This document shows positions 55,314-64,000 of a stretch of DNA of 64,000 bases, piece after piece; position 1 is the stretch's first letter; each line of letters starts with the position of its first letter. The translations under genes and the position numbers were made by a program. Source of the DNA: Clostridia bacterium UC5.1-1C12 (lineage in GTDB: Bacteria > Bacillota_I > Bacilli_A > Erysipelotrichales > Erysipelotrichaceae); NCBI GenBank assembly GCA_001305055.1, contig BBZX01000005.1, positions 163,015 through 227,014 on the forward strand. Direction: 5' to 3'. A model generated the notes under the pieces. The model was not told the origin of the DNA. It did not search any database and saw only the letters and a list, made by a program, of their open reading frames with translations.

Positions 55314-57295
55314 TTACTCCGATCCTTTACAATACTTATCCATCCAGTTTGTGATTTCCTCTAAACGGCGGATGCGGTTCAGCGGTTTGCCGCCGCGGCT
55401 CAGCTCATGATTTTCACCATGGAACACAACCAGACGGGTCGGCACGCCATGCTGCATCAAAGCCGAAGCCATTTGATAGCCTTCGGAAATCGGACAGCGA
55501 TAATCCTCATCAGAATGGATGAACAGGGTTGGCGTTTTAGCCTTATCTGCATACTTTAACGGTGAATGCCACCATAATTTCTCCATATCTTTCCATACAT
55601 CGCCCGCACACTGATCCTTTGAAAAATGCGGTCCGATATCACTGGTGCCATTAAAGCCAACCCAGTTAGCAATAGAACGCTGCGAAGCCACAGCCGCAAA
55701 ACGGTCAGTATGACCAATGATCCAGTTGCTCATGAAGCCGCCGTAGCTGCCGCCGGTTTCACCAAGCCGAGATGGATCGATGGCAGGATATTTCTCAAGA
55801 ACGACATCGGTAAATTTCATCAAGTCATCATAATCGATCGTACCGTATTTACCGCGGATATCAGCAAACGCATTACCGCGTCCGTCACCGCCGCGCGGAT
55901 TCATGAAGAACACAAAGTACCCCTCAGAAGCCCAAACCTGCATTTCATGATAGAACACTTCCCCATATACTGTTTTAGGTCCGCCATGAATATCCAAAAT
56001 AGCCGGATATTTCTTATTCGGATCATAATCATATGGTTTTAAAACCCAGCCGTCTAAATCAACCCCATCGTTTTCAAACGTTATCTTTTCATAATCAGCG
56101 ACATATTTACCCTTCAGAGCATTTTCATTTAAAGCACTCAGCCGAATGCCCGCATCCTTAAGCATATACACTTCCTGAAGCTTGCCCTGAAGCATTGCAG
56201 CCGCGGCGATGCCATCCTTATACTCAGCGATGCAGTCCAAGGAGCCCTCTTGTGTAAATACCGGTTCAATAGTGCCTTCATGATCTAAGGAATAAAGATG
56301 TGAAGCATTGCGGCGTGTTGTTACAAAATAGAATTTGCCATTTTTTACTAATGACATCTTACCGCCGCCATAACGGCAGTCACTGCCCACACTGCTGCCT
56401 ATTGCATCTTCATTATGCGCCAGCAATTCAAGATTTCCCTCTTTCAGCAAATAAAATTCAGGATTCTCATTTAACCCATAACGATCATTGCCAGCCGCTA
56501 AAACTAAGATTTCATCATCAAAGAAGCAAACCTGCGCAATATCATGACGGCCTTCCGGATATAATTCTTCCATAGTTTGATCATTTAAGTCTACGCAATA
56601 AATACCCGCCTTCAAATCAGGCTGTACAAGGTATGTAACTGCTGAGAAAAGCACTTTATTTTTTGCGGATGCAAATTGATGCCGCCCACATCCATATGCA
56701 GCGGTGTCAGCCATTTCACCGACTGATCAGACACACTGTATAGCATCAGACGGGAACGTGTCTTATTGATAAAGCCAGCTCCATTAAAATAGAACGGCAG
56801 TTCATCCACAACCTCAACTGCCTGATCTGCTTTTTTCTGTTTCAGCAGCTTTTGTTTATCCTCATCATTCAACTCCGCCATTGTTGAGTAATTCAAATTA
56901 TAATTCACACACATTAAATAGCGATCCGCATCTAACTTTTCATAAGCAGTAACCGTATAAGGCACTTCAAAGGCCTTAACCGCTTCACCGCCATGCATCG
57001 ATATACGGTAGAATACGCTCAGTTCTTCACCATCGGCAACCTTCTTTTTATCCGCTTCATCACGCATTGCCTTAAATAAGAGATGATCATCATCCTCCCA
57101 GATAAAACCCGCTTCATGATTGCCGCTGGTTAACTGTCTGACTTCTTGATCAAGAACATATATATTTTGGTCATACCCATTTGTATCCGCATTAGCAGCA
57201 GAAACGACAAATGCCAGGCGTTCTTTATCATCAGATGCCTTTAAATTTGAAATATAAGCATAATTCAGAAAATCTTTTAATTGCAATTTTTCCAT
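55314..57295 (-). CDS. Prolyl-oligopeptidase family (S9C) peptidase (frameshifted)
   Basis: About 661 residues: N-terminal beta-propeller (starting MEKLQLKDFLNYAYISNLKA) and C-terminal alpha/beta-hydrolase. The nucleophile is in GETGGSYGGFMSN, acid in IHSDEDYRCPISEG, His in FHGENHELSRGGKP. An A7 read as A6 near 56663 divides it; restored, HPQKNKVLFSAVTYL is continuous. No signal peptide. Acts on short peptides, possibly acyl-aminoacyl or dipeptidyl type. Confidence 0.9.
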
Positions 57296-57464
57296 AATTT
57301 AACCTCTTTTTCACTTTTCATATTATAACCCATTCTAACTCTATTTCCAAGCTTCCGGCAAAAAAACGCAAAATGAAGCAAAAATAGTATAACATTCTTG
57401 TAACTTAGATGGTAAAACAAGTGTTAGAATGGTAAAATAATGAATAGAAGCGAAGGTGAAGCTA

Positions 57465-58115
57465 ATGATAAAGAAAACTACGACCAGGGTTAAGAAAAGT
57501 GCCATGCCGATCTATCTGGGCGGTCTGGTTTGGATCATCCTTGCCTGTTTTTTTAAGATGACCCAGCTTTCCGATTATCTGATCTGTATTGCAGCCGCTT
57601 TATTAACTTATATGATTTCAGAAAAGGTTAAATTCAAACCGGAAGTGATTACTGAAACCACCATGGTACCTGAATCTGAACAGGAGGCTGCCAATCTTAA
57701 GCTGCAAAGTGAACGATCGGATATTCTTGCCCAGCTGCGTGAATGTGATGAAATGATTGCCGATGAAAATGTAAGCGCGCAGATTCGCCGCATTGAAAAA
57801 GCGGTGAGCAATATTTATAACTATCTGAATGAACATCCGATGGCGGTAAATAAAGTGCGTAAATTATTCAGCTATTATCTGCCGACGCTGATCAAGCTGT
57901 TTCATTCCTATGACAAGCTTGAGGATATCGAGATGCAGGGCGAGCAGGTTAAGAATACGATCGCGCAAATCAAACGATCCGCCGAAATCGGTGCGGAAGC
58001 AATTGAAAAACAAGCTGACCTGCTTTACAGCGATGAAGCCATGGATATCAGCAGTGATGTTCAAGTGCTTGAAACTTTGATGAAGCAGCAGGGACTGCTT
58101 GATGAAAAAATTTGA
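57465..58115 (+). CDS. XpaC-like membrane protein
   Basis: About 216 residues. Two short membrane segments near the start (PIYLGGLVWIILACFF, YLICIAAALLTYMI), then a helical cytosolic part (VSNIYNYLNEHPMAVNKVRK, LFSYYLPTLIKLFHSYDKLE) typical of the XpaC family. XpaC genes often precede telA, as here. Start at 57465 (MIKKTTTRV) after GAAGGTG. Function not established. Confidence 0.8.
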   Translation: MIKKTTTRVKKSAMPIYLGGLVWIILACFFKMTQLSDYLICIAAALLTYMISEKVKFKPEVITETTMVPESEQEAANLKLQSERSDILAQLRECDEMIADENVSAQIRRIEKAVSNIYNYLNEHPMAVNKVRKLFSYYLPTLIKLFHSYDKLEDIEMQGEQVKNTIAQIKRSAEIGAEAIEKQADLLYSDEAMDISSDVQVLETLMKQQGLLDEKI

Positions 58116-58129
58116 TAAGGAGAACGAAC

Positions 58130-59267
58130 ATGGAAGAAAAGAAGAGTGTATTACCTACCTTGACATTAGATCCGAGTGAAGATCTGAAGGCGGAAGAAGT
58201 AAGTGAACCAGTAAAGGAAATAAAACCGGTACAGCTTGATGAAGACACACTGAGTGAAGAAGAGCGTCAGCTGGTGAATGATTTTGCGGAGAAGATCGAT
58301 TTGACTAATTCAAATGTGATCCTCCAATACGGAGCTGCCGCTCAGACTAAGATTTCAACATTTTCTCAGTCAGCGCTGGATAAAGTAAAAACAAAGGATC
58401 TGGGTGAAGTCGGTGAATCACTAACCAGTCTGGTTACTGAATTAAAGGGTTTTGAGATTGATAATGAAGAGAATAACGGTTTCTTTGGTTTCTTTAAGAA
58501 ACAGTCAAATAAGATTACTCAGCTAAAAGCTCAATATGATAAGGCTGATGCCAATGTAGAAAAGATTATTGCCGTACTTGAAAAGCATCAGATTCAACTG
58601 ATGAAGGATGTTGCGATGCTGGATCAGATGTATGAGCTGAATCTTCAGAATTTTAAAGAATTATCCCTTTATATTCTGGCCGGCAAGAAAAGCTCGCCCA
58701 GGCACAAAATGAAGAGCTGCCTAAGCTGGTTGCGCAGGCGGAAAAGAGCGGTCTGCCTGAGGACGCGCAGCAGGCTAATGATTATGCGGCATTCTGTACG
58801 CGTTTTGAAAAGAAGCTGCATGATCTTGAATTGACAAGAATGATTTCGATTCAAATGGCACCGCAGATCCGTTTGGTACAGAATAATGATACGATGATGG
58901 CCGAAAAGATTCAGTCTTCATTAGTAAATACGATTCCGCTTTGGAAAAGTCAGATGGTTCTGGCATTGGGTGTTGAAAATTCACGTCAGGCAATGGAAGC
59001 CCAGCGGGCGGTTACCGATATGACGAATGACTTGCTGCGTAAAAATGCGGAAACGTTAAGGTTGGCACAATTGCGACAGCGAAGGAAAGCGAGCGCGGTA
59101 TTGTTGATATCGAAACCTTGCAGAATACGAATAAGAAGCTGATTGAAACACTCGATGAAGTAATGAAAATCCAGGCCGAGGGACGCACAAAACGCCGTGA
59201 AGCAGAAGCTGAACTGGGCCGCATCGAGGGCGAATTGAAGCAGAAGCTTACTGAAATCAATTTATAG
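58130..59267 (+). CDS. TelA/toxic-anion-resistance family protein (frameshifted)
   Basis: About 379 residues. The all-helical TelA fold follows an acidic start. Breaks lie near 58687 (A5 read as A4, restoring LAGKKKLAQAQNEELPKLVA) and near 59061 (AAA read as AA, restoring NAETLKVGTIATAKESERGI). Typical middle: ELTRMISIQMAPQIRLVQNN and NTIPLWKSQMVLALG. Despite the tellurite name, the family mostly relates to envelope stress. Starts 14 bases after xpaC. Confidence 0.85.
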
Positions 59268-59280
59268 GAGTGATAAAAAA

Positions 59281-59830
59281 TGGAACAATTGAAAAAACGC
59301 AGTACAGCCCTTTTGATTGTTCTGGTACTGGTCCTGGGTGTCAGCGGGTTTAAAAGCCGGATCACTTTCACGTCTTATAGCAAGACAGTGGAATCCATGT
59401 TTTATGAAGGGGTGGACGGTGCCAGTATAGCTGCTGATCTGGAAGTAAAATTTCCACAGCAAAAAATCTGATCTTTATTGCTGAAAAATATCAGAAAAAT
59501 GGATTTGATGAAATCACAGCGCTGAATCATGCGATTGAAAGCTTAACGGATGCAGATTCGATCAAGGCTAAAGAGAGTGCCAACGCAAAGCTGGATGAAG
59601 CTTTCTTTGCCCTTTCGGATAAGCTGACTGCGATGGCGCTGAGTGAGCGTGATGAAAATTATCGAATTAGTTTAACCTATGATTTTAGAGGACTCAACGA
59701 TATGATTGATAAGAGTCTCTACCATGATACAGTTGAAGAATATTTGAAACAAACGACGGGCTTTCCCGCTTCGATCCTTTATCGAATAAGCGGCGTTGAG
59801 TTAAGCCGTTTCTCAGGAGGCAGCCAATGA
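59281..59830 (+). CDS. LemA-like membrane protein (frameshifted)
   Basis: About 183 residues. N-terminal helix (STALLIVLVLVLGVSGF). After an A7 read as A6 near 59467 the protein continues through the coiled part. It ends YDFRGLNDMIDKSLYHDTVE and GFPASILYRISGVELSRF, like divergent LemA proteins. LemA genes are often followed by a TPM-domain gene, as here; stop and start overlap by four bases. Function unknown. Confidence 0.65.
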
Positions 59831-60764
59831 AAAAAAATCGCATAGCTTTATTATTTGCCTTTGTGCTGATGCTGCTTTCACCATTAGCCGTCCATGCCTA
59901 TACGATTCCTGAGCCAAGCGATGATCTGTATGTCAGTGATTATGCGGATGTGATTGATCGTGAGGTTGAGGAAGAAATCATCAATGCCAATCTTGAGCTT
60001 GAAGAAAAAAACGGCGTTCAGATCGCAGTTGTAACCGTTGATTTCCTAGACGGTGCTGATATTGAAGATTATGCCTATGAACTCTTTAATCAATGGGGGA
60101 TCGGTTCAGCGGAAAGCAACAACGGTGTCTTATTGCTGCTGGCTATCGGTGAGGATAATTATTATTGTCTCGCGGGTGATGGTTTAAGCAATCTCTTATC
60201 TGCCGGCAGAATTAAATTGCTGCTCAATGAATATCTTGAACCTGATTTTGCAAGCGGTGATTACTCGGCAGGTGTCAGCAAAACCTTTGATGCTATCTAT
60301 GATCTGGTAAAGGACAGCAGCGGCACACCGATCATTCAGGAGCCGATTTATAATGATAACAGTCATTATAACAGCAATTCCGGTTCTAGTACCAGTTCGC
60401 ATCAATCAAGCGGTGTAGGTATCTTCTCCTTGCTGTTAGGTATCTTTGTATTAATTGTTGTATTTAGTATGGTGCTTAGCTTTATCAGTGCCTTTACCCG
60501 TCCGCGCGGTTATGTGCGCAGACGTCCTTACTGGGGCGGCTTCTTCGGCCTCATGTAATCATCCGCCATGACCATCATGACCATCATGACCGCGGGCCGC
60601 GCCCGCCAAGAGGCGGCGGCTTCGGCGGTGGTTCTTCTGGCAGAAGCTTCGGCGGCGGCAGGTCGTCAGGCAGTTCCCGCTCCTTTGGCGGCGGCAGATC
60701 TTCCGGAGGCGGCAGATCCTTCGGCGGCGGTTCTTCAAGAGGCGGCGGAGCTGGCAGACATTGA
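59827..60764 (+). CDS. TPM-domain (YgcG-type) membrane protein with Gly-rich tail (frameshifted)
   Basis: About 312 residues. Signal peptide (ALLFAFVLMLLSPLAVHA), then the TPM domain (LYVSDYADVIDREVEEEIIN, GVQIAVVTVDFLDGADIEDY, NNGVLLLLAIGEDNYYCLAG). A membrane helix (FSLLLGIFVLIVVFSMVLSF) follows. A break near 60554 hides a cytosolic His/Asp run and a tail built from SFGGG and RSSGGG repeats, ending at 60764. The tail is typical of the family. Confidence 0.85.
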
Positions 60765-60766
60765 TC

Positions 60767-60796
60767 AAACCCTTTGATTCGCAAAGGGTTTTTTTA
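60767..60796 (+). terminator. Terminator of the xpaC-telA-lemA-TPM cluster
   Basis: Stem AAACCCTTTG with CAAAGGGTTT followed by T5. Confidence 0.9.
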
Positions 60797-60836
60797 TGCA
60801 AAAAGGAAAGCAAAAATGCTTTCCTAGTCAATTATT

Positions 60837-61181
60837 TCATGCTTTTTTATCATTTCGTATATGCAAGACAAACTGCTCCAAATTTGTTTCATGATGATAC
60901 TTTATTGAAGCACTTTTGTCTTTTTCAAAAATTATATCAGTCATATCAAGTCCATTAATGGCAGCAATAGCCAGCACATAATGGATCACATCCGCTAATT
61001 CATTCCCCAATTGCGCCTGCAGGTCTTCATCACCCGCCGATTTTCTGCCAGCCTTTTTATTTAAGACTTCCGCAACTTCACCAATTTCCTCGACCAATTT
61101 CATAAACAAGCTTTGATCGATTCCGCCATCTTTATAATGCTCAAACAAATATGACTGTAATTCTTTAATTGTAATGTTCAC
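60837..61181 (-). CDS. MazG-like nucleotide pyrophosphohydrolase
   Basis: 114 residues of the all-alpha NTP-PPase superfamily. The metal motif EExxE is in KLVEEIGEVAEVLN, and the second acidic motif in GNELADVIHYVLAIA. Single-domain MazG-type proteins cleave non-standard or damaged NTPs. Monocistronic, with GGAGGAATTAGCTGTGAAC before the start region. Confidence 0.85.
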   Translation of the reverse strand: MNITIKELQSYLFEHYKDGGIDQSLFMKLVEEIGEVAEVLNKKAGRKSAGDEDLQAQLGNELADVIHYVLAIAAINGLDMTDIIFEKDKSASIKYHHETNLEQFVLHIRNDKKA

Positions 61182-61273
61182 AGCTAATTCCTCCGTCTGA
61201 TTTAGTTGACATCATCTTACCATTGGCGATTACATTATACAATCACCCGCTACCCTAATATCAAAAAGAGAAG

Positions 61274-62075
61274 CTAGCCCACTTCTCCCTTTAACACCCG
61301 CCATAGAAATGCTGATACACCTTGATGATTATTATCCTCAATGATGTAGCGGGCCTTCGCTTTGATCACTGAGGACGCATTGCCCATTGCCGCACTGTTC
61401 GTAAAACACTCAAACATTGACAAATCATTATGGTTATCACCGATTACCGCCACATCTTCAAAATCAATATTTAAACGCTCAGCCAACGCCATCAGCGCCT
61501 TTCCTTTTGATGCCTGAGTATGGGTAATCGTGCATAAATTATCTTCCGCAATCAAACAATGTGTATTGTTTAATGTATTGATAAAGGAAGCGACAAGCGC
61601 AAGCAGCTGTGGATCTGTTTCAATGATTACTATCTTAAACAGCTCCATTTTGTATAAACTTATGGGATCATTTAATTCTTTCACTTCAACCTTGCCTTTC
61701 ATGCGATTCAGAAAGTATTGATTAACAGCATCAGCATAACGTGTATATAAGCAGTCATTACTATAATAAACACTGCGGATATGGTATTTCTCCAAATCTC
61801 GATGATTGGCAGCAAATCGTTCAAAGCGATGGCATGCTTCACAATAAAACGTTCACCGTCATAGATTTCCGCACCGCCATTGGTAATAATCGGCACCCGC
61901 AGATCCAGCGCCTTCACAAAGGGCATGACGATCTCCATATTTCTGCCGGTCGCCAAAGTAAATTCAATGCCTTGCTCCCGCAGCAAGGGCAATACCTCGC
62001 TCATACCCGCATCGATTTTTTATTATCATCAAGTAATGTGCCATCACAATCAGAAGCGATCAGACGAATACTCAT
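61274..62075 (-). CDS. Cof-type HAD phosphatase (frameshifted)
   Basis: About 267 residues, HAD-IIB sugar-phosphate phosphatase. The ATG at 62075 after GGAAAGGGGG reads MSIRLIASDCDGTLLDDNKK (motif I). An A7 read as A6 near 62020 and a lost base near 61797 break it. Between and after are FTLATGRNMEIV (motif II), SKGKALMALAERLNI (motif III) and VAVIGDNHNDLSMFE (motif IV). Adjacent to an Ula-type PTS on the same strand, but a terminator-like stem lies between. Confidence 0.9.
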
Positions 62076-62097
62076 AGAAGCCCCCTTTCCTTTTTAA

Positions 62098-62124
62098 AAG
62101 GATATCGGCTTGCCCCGATATCCT
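62098..62124 (-). terminator. Terminator-like stem after the PTS EIIB gene
   Basis: An 11-bp stem AAGGATATCGG with CCGATATCCTT, but only TTTT before A-rich sequence. It may terminate or only attenuate. Confidence 0.5.
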
Positions 62125-62138
62125 TCTTGTTTTACAAA

Positions 62139-62429
62139 TTATTCAATGCCTGCGGCAGTTAATAATTCTTTTGCTTCCTTATCTGAAAGCACATTCTTCA
62201 TACCGCAGATTTTAACGCCTTTTTTAGCAGCGTCATCAAACATGTTGACAAAATTCAGCGGACAGAACACAACATCATACTGAGTTGCTGCGCTCTTTCC
62301 TTCTGATAATGAGCAGTGATGGATTGTCTGAACTTGAATTCCCAAATCCTTTGTTGCTTTTTCAACACGCATTTTCATCATTAAGCTTGTTCCTGCACCG
62401 TTTGCACAGGCAACCAAAATTTTAACCAT
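62139..62429 (-). CDS. ulaB: PTS EIIB component, ascorbate/galactitol-type (Ula/Sga)
   Basis: 96 residues. The phosphorylated Cys lies in LVACANGAGTSLMMKM at residue 8. The fold matches lactose/ascorbate-type EIIB. It is 41 bases downstream of the EIIC gene on the same strand, forming a two-gene module. The cognate EIIA is not in the window and may lie further upstream beyond the right edge. Confidence 0.88.
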   Translation of the reverse strand: MVKILVACANGAGTSLMMKMRVEKATKDLGIQVQTIHHCSLSEGKSAATQYDVVFCPLNFVNMFDDAAKKGVKICGMKNVLSDKEAKELLTAAGIE

Positions 62430-62470
62430 TTAAGCAATACCTCCTATTTAACCTAATTATATCACTAAAT

Positions 62471-63930
62471 TTATTTTTTAGCGTTTACTTTTTCCAGATA
62501 AGCATCATAATCTTCAGTAATCAGGAAGTAAGTATCCGGATGTGCGCGATATTGCAGCTGAGGGATAGCAATCAGAATGATAATTACAACAGCAACACCA
62601 GCATAGCTCAGGAACTTCATTAATACTGTGAAGATTGGCCATACAACTGCCCAGTCAAACATACCGAGGTAACCGCCGTATGCAGCCAGTCCTACCCAGC
62701 TTGCGATGATAGCGGAACCAAATACCTGACATAAACCAGCGATGAATGGCATCAGCATAGCAGCCTTAACGCCGCCTTTGTTATTAGCAAATACAGCAAT
62801 TGTCGCATTATCGAAGAATACCGGAACGAAACCAGCGATTACTAACGTTGGTGATTTCAGTAAAATCAAAGCGATAATGGCTAAGAATTGGCCGGCAGCA
62901 CCGAATAAGAAACCAACGGTTACAGCATTTGGTGAACCGAAACCATAAGTTGCCGCGCAGTCGATACCCGGAACAGCACCTGGCAGGAAGCTGTTTGAAA
63001 TACCTTGGAATGAGTTTGTCAGCTCGGTAACGAAGGTACGAACACCTAATTGCAGAATTGCCAGATAAACAGCAAAGTTCAATGAAGTTGTCATAATATA
63101 GAAGAAGAAATTCTGTGATTCTGCGATGAATCCAGCTTCAACCATATAAGGCTTACCTAATACTAATAAGATAGCACCAAAGAATAAAGTCATCAATACG
63201 GCTGTCGCAACCATATTTTCATTAAAGATAGATAAGAAACCCGGGAATTTAATATCTTCAAGTTTTTTGAATTCTTACCGCCGAACATTTTCTCAGATAA
63301 TTTAGAGAATAATGCTAATCCAAACATTTGCTGGTGAGCCACGCAAAGCCGCCGCCCTCAGTCAGATCTTGGGTAATTTCAACCGTTAAGTTAGATGCAA
63401 CTGCCCAATATAAACCAAGTAATACACCCATCAAAATCAGCATTGGCGTGCTGCCTAAGCTTGGGAAGCAGAACAGGATCAGCCAGAAAGCTGTTGATGC
63501 CTGCTGCATCTGAACGTGTCCAGTAGTAAATACGGCACGCATTTTTGTATACTTCTTTAAACGAACAAGAATCAGGTTGAAAATAAATGCGATCAACAGC
63601 AGGATCATTACGTCAGAGAATGTTCTGCCGATATTTTCCATTGCCGCTTGTACAGCATTCTGACCGAAATAAGGGTCAATAACCATCGCATCAAGATTAA
63701 AACGATCTTTTAAACCAACCAGGATCGGACGGAAGTTGTTAACCAAGCCGCCGGAACCGACAGACAAAATCATATAACCAACGGTTGCCTTGATAAATCC
63801 GGCAAATGCTTCATAAATCGGTTTTCTCAGTAAGAGGTAACCAATCAATACGATCAGCCCGATGAAGTAGGCTGGCTGAGTGAGAATGTTGCTCGCAAAA
63901 AACGACCAAAATGTTTAATAAAAAATCCAT
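62471..63930 (-). CDS. ulaA: PTS EIIC component, UlaA/SgaT family (frameshifted)
   Basis: About 485 residues, sugar-transporting membrane subunit (ascorbate family; the actual sugar could be another pentose or hexose-like acid). Breaks: an indel near 63905, a lost G near 63330 (restoring GFAVAHQQMFGLALFSKL), and an A7 read as A6 near 63268 (restoring KKLEDIKFPGFLSIF). Family motifs: GSGGLVNNFRPILVGLKDRF, PGAVPGIDCAATYGFGSPNA and FVPVFFDNATIAVFANNKGG. Start at 63930 after GGGATG. Confidence 0.88.
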
Positions 63931-64000
63931 AAATTCATCCCTTTCTTTTTTGTTATATCCTTAGAACTTACGTTCTTTATAACTATTGTTGATAATACTT

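Noticed and set aside
1..64000. CRISPR arrays, insertion sequences, rRNA genes
   Set aside because: I saw no regularly spaced repeats, no transposase frames and no rRNA sequence. Only one tRNA gene was found.

Overview
The window is a stretch of low-GC (roughly 42 percent by eye) chromosome from a Bacillota bacterium. Signs of this are the sufCDSUB operon order, strong Shine-Dalgarno sequences, many U-tract terminators, cre-like boxes, LytTR regulation and a rubredoxin-rubrerythrin typical of anaerobes. The type IV pilus set, several PTS genes and AT-leaning codon use would suit an Erysipelotrichia-like or clostridial gut anaerobe, but I cannot name the genus.

Layout. 1-4030 (-): SUF iron-sulfur cluster assembly. 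4329-6210 (+): two membrane-anchored foldase-like proteins. 6331-10805: sodium-dependent symporter, a LURP-one-like gene, a split chromate transporter pair and its divergent LysR regulator. 10919-12726: a 1.7-kb integrated mini-element bounded by 40-bp copies of the 3' end of tRNA-Ser. 12742-15221: HIT protein, reverse rubrerythrin, hydrolase and a jelly-roll protein. 15361-20712: a corA relic, class Ia ribonucleotide reductase and a Nudix hydrolase, flanked by two predicted small RNAs. 20969-27439: amidotransferase, DedA-like protein, HAD phosphatase, GltD-like oxidoreductase, transporter and nuclease-fold hydrolase. 27750-36778: a nearly complete type IV pilus locus (pilT, pilB, pilD, two minor pilins, pilX-like, pilO, fused pilMN, pilC). 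36947-49943: carbohydrate genes, MerR/TipA regulator, nitroreductase, fructokinase beside an scrB relic, PatB-like lyase, a LytTR/DUF3021 pair, proBA and a diguanylate cyclase. 50119-53032: a three-gene operon of unclear function. 53101-63930: rRNA methyltransferase, EIIA-Glc, S9 peptidase, the xpaC-telA-lemA-TPM envelope cluster, MazG, Cof-type phosphatase and an Ula-type PTS.

Two points govern interpretation. First, about two dozen genes are broken by single-base indels, nearly all the loss of one base in an A or T run, with the protein resuming intact in the next frame. This looks like uncorrected sequencing error, so I give such genes as single CDS and note each break. Genuine decay is limited to relics with large deletions or in-frame stops (scrB, corA, the 7.8-8.1 kb relic). 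Second, the most novel-looking content is non-coding: two unlinked minus-strand transcripts of about 125 nt share a promoter-hairpin-C-rich loop-terminator design and look like paralogous regulatory RNAs.
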